Below, piece by piece: positions 1 through 8,094 of a DNA stretch of 33,757 nt. The stretch covers positions 1 to 33,757 of the forward strand of contig JAFLUT010000016.1 of NCBI GenBank assembly GCA_022508665.1. Direction: 5' to 3'. The stretch is from Prevotellaceae bacterium (GTDB lineage Bacteria > Bacteroidota > Bacteroidia > Bacteroidales > Bacteroidaceae). Below the pieces are notes generated by a model. It worked only from the letters and a program-made list of their open reading frames with translations. It did not search any database and was not told where the DNA came from. A program made the translations under genes and the position numbers. Position 1 is the first letter of the stretch. Every line of letters begins with the position of its first letter.

Positions 1-92
1 ATTATAATCGTCAGCCAATGCAGATTATCTATGCCAGCGGTTGCCTACTAGTTCGATAAACGGTTGTCAGATTTAGGTACAGAGGAATGTCA
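1..92. repeat. Degenerate 23-bp tandem repeat, about four units
   Basis: Four consecutive 23-bp blocks start at 1, 24, 47 and 70. Blocks 1 and 2 agree at 13 of 23 positions, 2 and 3 at 12, and 3 and 4 at 10; all four carry TG at block positions 19-20, and blocks 2 and 3 share CGGTTG. The array may continue to the left of the window. No gene is visible in this stretch. The repeat is weak on its own and gains weight because other intergenic regions here show the same period. Confidence 0.45.
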
Positions 93-95
93 ACT

Positions 96-140
96 AAAAA
101 AGCAAGGGAATGTGCTAAATAAACACATTCCCTTGCTTTT
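96..140 (-). terminator. Strong intrinsic terminator downstream of rpsT
   Basis: A 17-bp perfect stem (98-114 paired with 124-140; left arm reads AAAAGCAAGGGAATGTG) encloses a 9-nt loop. Read on the minus strand it is followed by a run of six T (96-101), which fits termination of rpsT, whose stop lies about 85 nt upstream. It also has a T run on the plus side, so it could work in both directions. Confidence 0.85.
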
Positions 141-223
141 CCTCCAAAGAATAGATTTATAATCTACACAAGTATAGTTGATTGCAGGTATTAAAGACAC
201 CTACTTTCTTGAATTAAAACCAA

Positions 224-478
224 TTATGCTAGTTTCGCAATCATCTTTGCAGCGCCTGACTTGAGGTTAGCAGCCTTCTTCCAGTGGATGATGTTCTGCT
301 TAGCCAACTTGTCGAGCATCTTCTGCAATTTGGGGAACATTTCCTGTGCAGTTGCCTTGTCCTTAGTGTTGCGAAGGTCGCGGAGGTAACTGCGCATTGT
401 CTTTGCATAGTAGCGGTTGTGGAGTCTGCGCTTCTCGTTCTGGCGGATGCGCTTGAGACATGACTTGTGATGTGCCAT
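224..478 (-). CDS. rpsT: 30S ribosomal protein S20
   Basis: This 84-residue basic protein is S20, a primary binder of 16S rRNA in the small subunit. It begins [22 protein letters not shown], the usual lysine- and arginine-rich N-terminal helix with the family's K-R-x(2)-Q-N-E-K-R pattern, and ends in the helical [10 protein letters not shown] segment. Its length matches the family (about 84-88). It is on the minus strand behind a tRNA-Glu gene and ahead of a strong terminator. It may be read from the tRNA promoter, from its own weaker -7 element at 564-571, or from both. The start is fixed by the family N-terminus; no Shine-Dalgarno sequence is visible. Confidence 0.97.
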   Translation of the reverse strand: MAHHKSCLKRIRQNEKRRLHNRYYAKTMRSYLRDLRNTKDKATAQEMFPKLQKMLDKLAKQNIIHWKKAANLKSGAAKMIAKLA

Positions 479-563
479 TTGTTTGTTGTTGTTTTAGATA
501 ATTGATTAAAAAATGATTGTGGAGTTCGATGTGGTATGGCTCAATGACCTCGCACCCTTCTCC

Positions 564-571
564 CAAAAATA
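564..571 (-). promoter_or_regulatory. Possible -7 element for rpsT
   Basis: The minus strand reads TATTTTTG here, an exact TAnnTTTG. It would give an rpsT leader of roughly 80 nt. No TTG lies 19-20 bp upstream, so the -33 half is missing. The same bases also form the T-rich tail of a possible tRNA terminator, so the match could be incidental. Confidence 0.4.
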
Positions 572-573
572 AA

Positions 574-603
574 AGGGATTAAACCGTTGCGGCGTGCATC
601 CCT
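574..603 (-). terminator. Possible weak terminator after tRNA-Glu
   Basis: On the minus strand AGGGAT (598-603) pairs with ATCCCT (574-579) across an 18-nt loop and is followed by TTTATTTTT. The stem is short and the loop long, so any termination is probably partial and would allow read-through to rpsT. Confidence 0.35.
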
Positions 604-610
604 CGTTGTT

Positions 611-685
611 TGGTAGCCCATAGCAGAGTCGAACTGCTCTTTAGAGAATGAAAATCTCTCGTCCTAACCGATAGACGAATGGGCC
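611..685 (-). tRNA. tRNA-Glu (anticodon TTC)
   Basis: The minus strand folds into a 75-nt cloverleaf with an encoded CCA end (611-613). The acceptor arm is GGCCCAT paired with ATGGGCT, with a G-T first pair. The anticodon stem AGAGA/TCTCT encloses the loop TTTTCAT, which puts TTC at 650-652. The T arm has GCAGTTCGACTCTGC, the usual GTTCGA loop. A near-consensus promoter lies about 55 nt upstream. It shares its strand with rpsT, about 130 nt downstream. Confidence 0.96.
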
Positions 686-740
686 AACCTATGGAGATTT
701 GTCTCCGAGCAAAACAGGTAATTGCCTCATTTTGCGAGTG

Positions 741-772
741 CAAAGGTAGTGACTTTTCCTCAATTACCAAAA
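741..772 (-). promoter_or_regulatory. Bacteroidetes-type promoter for tRNA-Glu (and probably rpsT)
   Basis: On the minus strand, TTTTG (768-772) is followed by exactly 19 nt and then TACCTTTG (741-748). This matches TTTG-N19-TAnnTTTG, the sigma-ABfr consensus of Bacteroidetes. Transcription would start about 50 nt before the tRNA. Confidence 0.85.
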
Positions 773-823
773 CTTTTCGTGTATTTTTTTCTTATAGACC
801 TTAAAAAGGTTGCAGTCAGTCAC

Positions 824-854
824 TTTGTTCTTCCGATAAAAATGACTATTTTTG
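824..854 (+). promoter_or_regulatory. Bacteroidetes-type promoter for recO
   Basis: TTTG (824-827), a 19-nt spacer and TATTTTTG (847-854) make a perfect consensus match. Transcription would start at about 859-861, only a few nt before the ATG at 864, so the recO mRNA would be almost leaderless. The element also rules out the in-frame TTG at 852 as a start codon. Confidence 0.85.
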
Positions 855-863
855 CAGTCGGTT

Positions 864-1595
864 ATGCAGGAAAACATACGTGGCATAGTGCTTAGAACGG
901 TGAAATATGGCGACACGTCGCTCATCATAGACCTCTTTACCGAGAACCGAGGGCGACAGTCGTTCATGGCATCTGTTGCACGCTCCAAGCGTGCAACCCG
1001 AAGCGTCTCCTTATGGCAGCCGCTGTCGCTGGTCGCATTCACAGCCGACATTCGCCCGAACATGGGAAAACTTCCGAAGCCTGCCGATGCACATGCATAT
1101 TACAATTACGTGGACTTGCCATTCTCTCCGGTCAAATCCACGCTTGCCCTTTTCCTTGCGGAATTTCTGTGTGCCGCACTGCGTGAAGAGAAGGAAAACG
1201 CACCTCTCTACCGCTATTTGGAGTCATCCTTTCAGTGGCTGGACATGGTGGAAAACCCAGTGGCAATGGCAAATTTTCACCTCGCTTTCCTCATGCACCT
1301 CAGCCGTTTCATCGGCATATATCCCAACCTCGACACTATCGACAAATACTTCGACCTCGTATCTGGCTGCTACTGCGACCGTCAGCCTCTACACGCCCAT
1401 TTCCTGCGGTATGAAGAGGCAAAACTCCTGCCTACCCTTTTTCGCATGAACTACCCTACACTGCACATTTTCCGTTTCTCTCGCCAAGTTCGCCACCGCA
1501 TACTTCATGTGCTGAACGAATACTATCGGCTCCATGTTCCCGGTTTCCCCGAATTGAAATCGTTGGAGGTTTTGCATGAGTTGTATTCTACCTAA
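864..1595 (+). CDS. recO: DNA repair protein RecO
   Basis: RecO loads RecA onto SSB-coated DNA together with RecR and RecF. The 243-residue product begins with the family's OB-fold segment (ENIRGIVLRTVKYGDTSLI, then the LFTENRGRQSFMA strand) and continues with the helical C-terminal domain. Its length is typical. The ATG at 864 is chosen over the TTG at 852 because the TTG lies inside the promoter's -7 element and because RecO proteins usually begin just before the residues 'RGIVL'. The four-cysteine zinc site of some RecO proteins is not evident. The gene runs divergently from tRNA-Glu/rpsT. Confidence 0.93.
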   Translation: MQENIRGIVLRTVKYGDTSLIIDLFTENRGRQSFMASVARSKRATRSVSLWQPLSLVAFTADIRPNMGKLPKPADAHAYYNYVDLPFSPVKSTLALFLAEFLCAALREEKENAPLYRYLESSFQWLDMVENPVAMANFHLAFLMHLSRFIGIYPNLDTIDKYFDLVSGCYCDRQPLHAHFLRYEEAKLLPTLFRMNYPTLHIFRFSRQVRHRILHVLNEYYRLHVPGFPELKSLEVLHELYST

Positions 1596-1656
1596 TATAA
1601 GAGCATACACCCAATGAAAAATTGTGGTTTAATGTGTCGGGGTAAAAAAGTTTTGT

Positions 1657-1664
1657 TATCTTTG
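1657..1664 (+). promoter_or_regulatory. -7 element upstream of the acetyltransferase gene
   Basis: TATCTTTG is an exact TAnnTTTG. No good TTG lies 19-20 bp upstream, so the -33 half is weak. The predicted transcript starts near 1671, about 23 nt before the gene. Confidence 0.7.
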
Positions 1665-1674
1665 CAAACAGAAC

Positions 1675-1713
1675 ATGGCAAATAGTACACAATATGACGA
1701 TACAGGAATTTAG
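1675..1713 (+). other. Short upstream ORF overlapping the acetyltransferase start
   Basis: The first ATG after the predicted transcription start opens a 12-codon ORF (MANSTQYDDTGI, then TAG). It is in a different frame from the main gene and ends 20 nt inside it. It could dampen translation of the main ORF or be chance; nothing shows that it is translated. Confidence 0.2.
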
Positions 1714-2257
1714 AGACTATATGGCATCGGGGAAGCCTGTTGTGGCTAATTCGGAGGTGCATCAGATGTTTCACCAACTGTCGCAGGAGGCTTTGAGAAT
1801 TACTGCAGAGATTAACAGCAAATATCACGCTCCTGAGGAATTGCATGACCTTTTGGAGCAGCTGTGGGGAAGGGAAGTGCCAAAAACGGTTGGACTGTTC
1901 CCTCCGTTCCATACGGACTGCGGGAAAAATACTGTGGTGGCTGACGGGGTGTTTATCAATATGGGATGTAAATTTCAAGACCAAGGAGGCATCATCATTG
2001 ACGAGGGAGCATTGATAGGTCACAACGTGGTATTGGCGACTCTCAATCATCCGCTTGACCCTGCACATAGGCATGACCTTCAATCTGCTCCGATACACAT
2101 CGGGAAGAGGGCATGGATTGGCGCTAATGCGACGGTGCTTGCAGGTGTGACGGTTGGTGATGGCGCAGTGGTTGCGGCTGGCGCGGTGGTGACGAAGGAT
2201 GTAGAACCTAATACGGTAGTGGGCGGAGTGCCTGCGAAAGTAATAAAAAGATTATAG
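1694..2257 (+). CDS. Maltose/galactoside-type O-acetyltransferase (left-handed beta-helix)
   Basis: The 187-residue product fits the acetyl-CoA-dependent sugar O-acetyltransferases (Maa, LacA, NodL). The N-terminal helical part (residues 1-65) has the Maa-type pattern, including a YMASGKP segment. The remainder is the hexapeptide-repeat beta-helix, seen as repeated [LIV]-G-x(4) turns such as IGANATVLAGVTVGDGAVVA. The catalytic histidine is probably the one in LNHPLDP (near residue 119). The C-terminus VVGGVPAKVIKRL is typical. The acceptor sugar cannot be read from sequence. Its stop lies 3 nt before the next gene, so the two are probably co-transcribed from the -7 element at 1657. Confidence 0.88.
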   Translation: MTIQEFRDYMASGKPVVANSEVHQMFHQLSQEALRITAEINSKYHAPEELHDLLEQLWGREVPKTVGLFPPFHTDCGKNTVVADGVFINMGCKFQDQGGIIIDEGALIGHNVVLATLNHPLDPAHRHDLQSAPIHIGKRAWIGANATVLAGVTVGDGAVVAAGAVVTKDVEPNTVVGGVPAKVIKRL

Positions 2258-2260
2258 ACG

Positions 2261-3013
2261 ATGAAAAAGATTTTCATGTTATTGATGGCAATGGTAGGAT
2301 TTGGTTTCTCTTGCTGCAATACGATGGCGGAAGATAAGGAATATGAGACAGATGTATTCACGACCAAGAGCGGAAAGACCGTAACGTTTCACGCATTGAT
2401 GCATGCCTGTATACGCATAGAGTATGACGGCAAGGAGATTGAGATTGACCCTGTCGGAAAACTCGGCAACAGGACAATTGATTATGTTGCATTTCCTAAG
2501 GCGGATTATATTTTTGTGACACACGAACATGGCGACCATTTCGACAAGGATGCCATTAAGTTGCTTTCGACTGACAAGACCATAGTGATTGCAAACAAGC
2601 GATGTGGCGAGATGTTAGGTTATGGCGACGTGATGGCTAATGGCGACAAGACGGACATTTGCGAGGACATTAGTGTTGAGGCTGTGCCTGCGTACAATAC
2701 CACTGAAGGGCATCTGCAATTTCATCCTAAAGGACGTGACAATGGGTATATCCTTACTGTTGATGGGCTGAATATATATATTGCAGGAGATACTGAGGAC
2801 ATTCCCGAAATATTCGAAATAAAGGATGTTGACATCGCTTTCCTGCCATGCAATCAGCCTTACACTATGACTGCCGACCAACTGGTGAAGGCGACACGGA
2901 CGATAAAGCCCAAGGTGCTGTTTCCGTATCACTATGGGCAAACAGACTTGAGTGGCATCGAGGAGCAGTTGAAGGATGATGGTGTGGAAGTGAGAATAAG
3001 ACATTATGAGTAA
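2261..3013 (+). CDS. Secreted metallo-beta-lactamase-fold hydrolase, UlaG/UPF0173-like
   Basis: The 250-residue protein has an N-terminal signal segment ending near a Cys-Cys pair (residues 18-19). The lipobox FSCC is imperfect, so a lipoprotein is possible but uncertain. The mature part has the metallo-hydrolase signature HEHGDH at 88-93, an ALMHACIRIEYDG strand typical of UlaG-like lactonases and UPF0173 proteins, a metal-ligand Asp in YIAGDTED, and a C-terminal His in PYHYGQTD. These residues support a dinuclear metal hydrolase in the periplasm or at the membrane. The substrate is unknown. It sits 3 nt after the acetyltransferase gene, which suggests an operon without revealing the pathway. 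Confidence 0.85.
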   Translation: MKKIFMLLMAMVGFGFSCCNTMAEDKEYETDVFTTKSGKTVTFHALMHACIRIEYDGKEIEIDPVGKLGNRTIDYVAFPKADYIFVTHEHGDHFDKDAIKLLSTDKTIVIANKRCGEMLGYGDVMANGDKTDICEDISVEAVPAYNTTEGHLQFHPKGRDNGYILTVDGLNIYIAGDTEDIPEIFEIKDVDIAFLPCNQPYTMTADQLVKATRTIKPKVLFPYHYGQTDLSGIEEQLKDDGVEVRIRHYE

Positions 3014-3056
3014 GTAATCAATAAACCTAAATACTATCCATGTAAAAACAACTCAT

Positions 3057-3494
3057 ATGAAAAAAATAATTCTTTTACTATTTTTTAGTTTTATTACATT
3101 CACAAGTAATCACGCACAGGCTATATACGAAGATAAAGATTCTTTATTTTTGACCATCTGTGATAAATTGAGTCGTATAGAAGACAGCGTTTCTAATTCC
3201 AATAGATATAAATTATACAAAACAGAGAATTTTTATAATTTCTTAAAACTTGATACTATGACTGGCAAAATAGAACAAATTCAATGGTCGCTTGATTATG
3301 AAAACGAGGGGATTGTAACTATAAATGATGTTGATCTAACATTGGGGTTAGGTAATATGGCATGTGTTTTTGAACTCTACCCAACACACAATATGTATCA
3401 GTTTATTTTGCTGGACAAACAAAGTGGTCGAGTTTGGCATGTTCAATGGGGAACAAGTTCATCTAAAAGATGGATAAAGAGAATTTATAAATAA
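3057..3494 (+). CDS. Small secreted protein with two tandem aromatic-rich repeats; function unknown
   Basis: This 145-residue product begins with a clear signal peptide (MKKIILLLFFSFITFTSNHAQA). The rest holds an internal duplication. Residues 50-80 and 104-134 align without gaps with 11 identities in 31, both following the pattern L-Y-x-T-x-N-x-Y-x-F-x(2)-L-D-x(3)-G-x(5)-Q-W. I recognise the style from Bacteroidetes proteins of unknown function but cannot name a role. The pattern suggests two copies of a small beta-rich module. The DNA is visibly more AT-rich than rnr downstream, which may indicate later acquisition. No promoter of its own is evident, so read-through from the upstream genes is possible. 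Confidence 0.75.
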   Translation: MKKIILLLFFSFITFTSNHAQAIYEDKDSLFLTICDKLSRIEDSVSNSNRYKLYKTENFYNFLKLDTMTGKIEQIQWSLDYENEGIVTINDVDLTLGLGNMACVFELYPTHNMYQFILLDKQSGRVWHVQWGTSSSKRWIKRIYK

Positions 3495-3541
3495 TAATAT
3501 ATTCGACAATCTATTTATATATTAGCAGAATTACTAAAACC

Positions 3542-5992
3542 ATGGGAAAAAAGAAATCGACGTTGAAGAAGTCGGGCATAAATAAGCGAGAGTTGGCAGA
3601 AGTGCTAACGAGGTTTTTCAGCAATAAGAGTGGGCGTGCGTTCACGTTGAAGCAAATTTTCAGCGAGTTGGGACTGTCTGCTCACCCCATGCGCATGCTG
3701 TGTGTGGATGTGCTGAACGAAATGCTGGAGGATGGATATATAGCCAAGAACTATAACGGAGACATTGTGTTCAACGGCACTGCGCACACGGCAGAGGGTG
3801 TGTTCTCACGCACTAATGGCGGACGCAACTTTGTGGACACCGACGACGGTGTGGGCATTGCCATCTATGACGAGGATACGCTGCATGCCATGCCTGGCGA
3901 CCGTGTGAAGGTGAGCATACACGCCAAGAGGCGCGGAAGCAGCAAGTTGCATGGCGAGGTGATGGAGATTGTCCGTCGCAGCGAGAAGCCTTTTGTGGGG
4001 ACTATTCAGGTGCATCACAGTGTGGCATTCCTCGACCTGCCCAACGGACAGTTGCTGAACGACATCGTCATCCCCATGGATAAGTTGAAGGGGGCGAAGA
4101 ATGGCGAGAAGGTGGTGGTGAAAGTGACGGATTGGCCTATGGATGCGAGAAACCCTATCGGAGAAGTGGTGGACGTGCTGGGCGAGGGCGGAGACAACAA
4201 CACGGAGATGCATGCCATACTGGCTGAGTATGGATTGCCTTATAAGTACCCCGAGAATGTGGAGGCGGCTGCCAACAGGATTGACGCAGGAATAACGGAA
4301 GAGGAGATTGCGAAGCGTGAGGACTTCCGCGAGACGTTCACTATCACGATTGACCCACGCGATGCGAAGGATTTTGACGATGCCATATCTATAAAGAAGA
4401 TAAAGGATGGCTTGTGGGAGGTCGGAGTGCATATTGCCGACGTGAGCCACTATGTGCTGGAGGGGTCGGTCATCGACACGGAGGCTCAGCAGCGAGCAAC
4501 ATCTGTATATCTTGTGGACCGCACAATACCGATGCTTCCGGAGCATCTGTGCAATCAGTTGTGTTCGCTCCGTCCGAATGAGGAGAAACTTACGTATTCC
4601 GTCATCTTCAATATGAATGAGGATGCCGAGGTGCTGAGTTCGCGCATAAAGCACACCGTGATAAAGAGTTGCCGCCGATACACCTACGAGGAGGTGCAGT
4701 ATCTGCTGGAGCAGAACGGCGAGGCTCGCGAGTGTGAGTTGATACGCCAGGGAAAGGCGATGCCAACTCAGCCTATCCCTGCACAAGAGGTGCTGGCTGA
4801 CACGGAACTGAATGCCTTTCGTGACAAGTTGGAGGCGATAGACCCTGCGAAAATCCCTGCCACTCCTGTGCCAGACGACCACCGCAAGGGGGAGTATGCC
4901 GACCAACTGATAACGCTGAACCGCATGGCGCACAAGTTGCGTGACGCACGTTTCAAGGATGGCGCTATCAACTTCGACCGCGAGGAGGTGAGGTTCGAGA
5001 TAAACCCCGATGGCAAGCCTATACGTGTATATTTCAAGAATGCAAAAGATGCTAACAAACTGGTGGAGGAGTTTATGCTTCTTGCCAACAGAACTGTGGC
5101 GGAGAGTGTGGGCAAGGTAAAGAAAGGGCAGACACCAAAGACCCTACCCTACCGCATACACGACATGCCAGACCCTAATAAACTGGATAATCTTGCGTCT
5201 ATGGCATCTCGCTTCGGTTTTCACCTCGTAACGCAGGGCAAGAAAACAGATGTGGCACAGAGTCTGAATAAACTGCTCGGCGATGTCAAGGGATTGAAAA
5301 TGCAGAACCTCATAGAGAACGTCTCACTGCGTGCTATGCAGAAGGCGTGTTATTCCACTTATAACATTGGGCATTACGGTCTTGCTTTCGACTATTATAC
5401 TCACTTCACATCTCCTATCCGTCGCTACCCCGACTTAATGGTGCATCGTCTGCTGACACGCTATGCTGATGGGGCAGCCAGCGCCAGCCAGAAGAAATAT
5501 GAGAACCTGTGCGACCATAGTTCTAAAATGGAACAATTGGCGGCAAGCGCAGAGCGTGCAAGCATAAAATATAAGCAGGTGGAGTTCATGGCTGACAAAA
5601 TTGGCGAAGAATACGACGCACACATCAGCGGAGTGACGGAGTTCGGCATATATGCAGAGATTGACGAGAACCATTGCGAGGGTCTTATCGCTGTTCGTTT
5701 TCTTGGAGACGAAGCATTTGATTTTGATGACCGCAATTTCTGTCTGGTGGGCAGACAAACACGCCGTGTTTTCTCTCTTGGCGACCCAATACGCATAAAG
5801 GTAGCGAATGCTAACCTCTACCGCAAACAACTTGACTATGAACTGGTCGAGAAGTTATCTACCGATGACTTAGGCGCCCCCTCCACAGTATTTTACCAAT
5901 CTTTCATTGGCAAAGAAAAGGGGAAAGCAGGAAAAGCCCCTAAGGTGTCAAAGAAAAATGGAGGAAAGCAGAAGACAAGAAAAAGGAAATGA
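3542..5992 (+). CDS. rnr: Ribonuclease R
   Basis: RNase R is a processive 3'-5' exoribonuclease of the RNB family that degrades structured RNA. The 816-residue product has the standard order: an N-terminal winged-helix segment (about 15-80), cold-shock OB domains (about 85-220), the RNB catalytic domain with the metal-binding aspartates of DPRDAKDFDDA (about 271-281) and the later HFTSPIRRYPDLMVHR segment, a C-terminal S1 domain (about 689-775), and a lysine-rich tail. Length agrees with full-length RNase R rather than RNase II. The ATG at 3542 precedes a basic N-terminus. It converges on lgt, with a strong hairpin directly after the stop. Confidence 0.97.
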   Translation: MGKKKSTLKKSGINKRELAEVLTRFFSNKSGRAFTLKQIFSELGLSAHPMRMLCVDVLNEMLEDGYIAKNYNGDIVFNGTAHTAEGVFSRTNGGRNFVDTDDGVGIAIYDEDTLHAMPGDRVKVSIHAKRRGSSKLHGEVMEIVRRSEKPFVGTIQVHHSVAFLDLPNGQLLNDIVIPMDKLKGAKNGEKVVVKVTDWPMDARNPIGEVVDVLGEGGDNNTEMHAILAEYGLPYKYPENVEAAANRIDAGITEEEIAKREDFRETFTITIDPRDAKDFDDAISIKKIKDGLWEVGVHIADVSHYVLEGSVIDTEAQQRATSVYLVDRTIPMLPEHLCNQLCSLRPNEEKLTYSVIFNMNEDAEVLSSRIKHTVIKSCRRYTYEEVQYLLEQNGEARECELIRQGKAMPTQPIPAQEVLADTELNAFRDKLEAIDPAKIPATPVPDDHRKGEYADQLITLNRMAHKLRDARFKDGAINFDREEVRFEINPDGKPIRVYFKNAKDANKLVEEFMLLANRTVAESVGKVKKGQTPKTLPYRIHDMPDPNKLDNLASMASRFGFHLVTQGKKTDVAQSLNKLLGDVKGLKMQNLIENVSLRAMQKACYSTYNIGHYGLAFDYYTHFTSPIRRYPDLMVHRLLTRYADGAASASQKKYENLCDHSSKMEQLAASAERASIKYKQVEFMADKIGEEYDAHISGVTEFGIYAEIDENHCEGLIAVRFLGDEAFDFDDRNFCLVGRQTRRVFSLGDPIRIKVANANLYRKQLDYELVEKLSTDDLGAPSTVFYQSFIGKEKGKAGKAPKVSKKNGGKQKTRKRK

Positions 5993-6033
5993 AGCAATCT
6001 AAACAATTGCGTCGGCATATTGTTTAGATTGCT
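5993..6033. terminator. Hairpin between the convergent rnr and lgt genes
   Basis: A perfect 15-bp stem (5993-6007, AGCAATCTAAACAAT, paired with 6019-6033) surrounds an 11-nt loop. It starts one base after the rnr stop and ends one base before the lgt stop. There is no clean T run on either side, so it may act as a bidirectional terminator, as an RNA 3'-end protector, or both. Confidence 0.75.
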
Positions 6034-6034
6034 G

Positions 6035-6913
6035 CTAATTCTTCTTTCGTTTCGCTTTCATCATGCAGTAAATGCCAATGATGATGAAGGGGATACTGAG
6101 GAGTTGCCCCATATCGAGTGGCATGCCTCGCTCAAACTCAACCTGCTCAACTTTGAGGAACTCAATGAAGAAGCGGAATGTGAAGATTGTGGCAAGGCAA
6201 TAGCCGAAGTAGAAGCCTGTACCAACGGCTATTGGGGAAACGGGGGACTGCTCTTGACCTTTGTACCATTTGATATAAATGGCTATGCCGATGATGAAGA
6301 TGAGCATATAGGCGAGAGCCTCGTAGAGTTGGGCAGGGTGGCGAGGTACAAGCTGTCCGTCAACCAACGCCTCACGAGTGTGGAATACAAACGCCCATGC
6401 CACATCGGTGGTCTTTCCTATAATCTCTGAGTTCATCAAATTGCCAAGGCGGATGAAACATGCAGTGGCAGGCACGGCAATGGCGATATTGTCCATGACA
6501 AACAAAGGTTTCAGTTTCATGCGGCGCCAATAAAGCACCATAGCGATGATGAGTCCTATCGTGCCACCATGGGAGGCAAGCCCTTCATAACCAGTGAATT
6601 GCCATTCTCCGCCAGAGTTTTGGCGGAAAGGGAGGAGCATTTCGGCAAAGCCTTTCATGCTGGTCAGATAATACTGAGGTTCGTAGAAAATGCAATGCCC
6701 AAGCCTTGCCCCTATAAGCACACCTAAAAAGCAGTATAGGAAAAGAGGTTCAAACTTCTCGTTGTCTATCTTCTGTTGCTTGTATAGTCGCTGCACAATA
6801 AGGTAGGCGAGCAACAAGCCAATGCACCAGCAGAGGGAATACCAACGCACGCTGAAAGAGCCAAAGGAGAAGGCTTCTACAGAAGGAGTCCAGTCGATAA
6901 AAAGAGTGTTCAT
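6035..6913 (-). CDS. lgt: Prolipoprotein diacylglyceryl transferase
   Basis: Lgt transfers diacylglycerol from phosphatidylglycerol to the lipobox cysteine of prolipoproteins, in the inner membrane. The 292-residue protein has about seven hydrophobic segments. It contains the conserved [13 protein letters not shown] segment with the functional His-Gly-Gly, the [16 protein letters not shown] segment that fits the Lgt signature, and the downstream RHPAQLYEA motif. It starts 40 nt after ychF and shares its strand, so ychF-lgt are probably co-transcribed; no promoter is seen between them. Length is typical for Bacteroidetes Lgt. Confidence 0.96.
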   Translation of the reverse strand: MNTLFIDWTPSVEAFSFGSFSVRWYSLCWCIGLLLAYLIVQRLYKQQKIDNEKFEPLFLYCFLGVLIGARLGHCIFYEPQYYLTSMKGFAEMLLPFRQNSGGEWQFTGYEGLASHGGTIGLIIAMVLYWRRMKLKPLFVMDNIAIAVPATACFIRLGNLMNSEIIGKTTDVAWAFVFHTREALVDGQLVPRHPAQLYEALAYMLIFIIGIAIYIKWYKGQEQSPVSPIAVGTGFYFGYCLATIFTFRFFIEFLKVEQVEFERGMPLDMGQLLSIPFIIIGIYCMMKAKRKKN

Positions 6914-6953
6914 CGTTTTTATCTTTTCACATCACACATTATTATATATAATA

Positions 6954-8057
6954 TCAGACATTGAAACGGAAGTGCATTATGTCGCCGTCCTGCACCACGT
7001 ATTCCTTGCCCTCTACGCCGAGTTTACCAGCCTCGCGCACTGCCGACTCGCTGCCGTACTTGATGTAGTCCTCATACTTGATGACCTCGGCACGGATGAA
7101 CCCTTTTTCGAAGTCGGTGTGAATGACTCCTGCACACTGCGGCGCTTTCCAGCCTTTGCGGAATGTCCATGCCTTGACTTCCATTTCGCCTGCCGTGATG
7201 AATGTCTGCAAGTTGAGAAGGGCATAAATGGCTTTTATCAGTCGGTTGCAACCGCTTTCCTCTAAGCCCATGTCTTCAAGGAACATCTGCTTTTCCTCGT
7301 AACTCTCCAACTCGGCAATGTCTGCCTCTGTCTGCGCACTGATGACTATTAACTCTGCATCCTCGCCCTTAATGGCCTCACGCACTTGCTCAACGTATGC
7401 GTTGCCGTCCTTGGCGCTTGTGTCGTCCACGTTGCAGACGTAAAGCACTGGCTTTGTGGTGAGCAGAAACATATTTTTGGATGCCGCCACTTCCTCGTCG
7501 TTCTCCAGTTCTACAGTGCGAGCAGACAGTCCTTTTTCCAACGCCTCCTTATATCGCAACAGCAGTCCATACTCCACCTTTGCCTCCTTGTCATGCCCCA
7601 CGTTGGCGAGTTTCTCCGTCTTCTTTATTCGAGCCTCAACTGTTTCAAGGTCTTTCAGTTGCAGTTCTGTGTCGATGATTTCCTTGTCACGCACGGGATC
7701 AACGCTGCCGTCCACATGCACGATGTTGCCGTTGTCGAAGCATCGCAAAACATGGATGATAGCGTCGCACTCACGTATGTTGCCAAGAAACTGATTTCCC
7801 AATCCTTCGCCCTTGCTCGCACCCTTCACAAGACCTGCAATATCTACAATGTCGCACACCGCAGGTACGATGCGTCCGGGGTGAACCAGTTCCGCCAATT
7901 TCGTGAGCCTCTCATCAGGCACACTCACTTGTCCCAACTGGGCGTCAATAGTACAGAAAGGGAAGTTTGCCGCCTGTGCCTTAGCACTCGACAGGCAGTT
8001 GAACAATGTCGATTTTCCCACATTCGGAAGACCGACTATACCAGCCTTTAATGCCAT
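6954..8057 (-). CDS. ychF: Redox-regulated ATPase YchF (OLA1 family)
   Basis: YchF is a universally conserved P-loop ATPase of the Obg group that binds ribosomes. The 367-residue product starts [20 protein letters not shown] (the P-loop), followed by the switch-like [20 protein letters not shown], a coiled-coil middle region (about 130-200), and the C-terminal TGS domain ending [11 protein letters not shown]. The usual NKxD specificity motif is altered (CNVDD), as expected of YchF, which prefers ATP. The start at 8057 gives the canonical N-terminus. It is 37 nt downstream of GH127 on the same strand, with no promoter visible in the gap. Confidence 0.97.
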   Translation of the reverse strand: MALKAGIVGLPNVGKSTLFNCLSSAKAQAANFPFCTIDAQLGQVSVPDERLTKLAELVHPGRIVPAVCDIVDIAGLVKGASKGEGLGNQFLGNIRECDAIIHVLRCFDNGNIVHVDGSVDPVRDKEIIDTELQLKDLETVEARIKKTEKLANVGHDKEAKVEYGLLLRYKEALEKGLSARTVELENDEEVAASKNMFLLTTKPVLYVCNVDDTSAKDGNAYVEQVREAIKGEDAELIVISAQTEADIAELESYEEKQMFLEDMGLEESGCNRLIKAIYALLNLQTFITAGEMEVKAWTFRKGWKAPQCAGVIHTDFEKGFIRAEVIKYEDYIKYGSESAVREAGKLGVEGKEYVVQDGDIMHFRFNV

Positions 8058-8094
8058 ATCTTTATATCTGTTCTGTTTTTATTTTAACTCTATT

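Noticed and set aside
852-863. A longer recO start at TTG
   Set aside because: The TTG is part of the -7 promoter element, so it would not be in the mRNA.
3806-4933. A 375-codon open frame antisense to rnr
   Set aside because: It lies wholly within the RNB and OB domains of RNase R, is rich in His, Leu and Arg as antisense frames are, and has no promoter.
6020-6430. A 136-codon plus-strand frame after rnr
   Set aside because: It is antisense to lgt, whose conserved motifs and membrane helices are clear.
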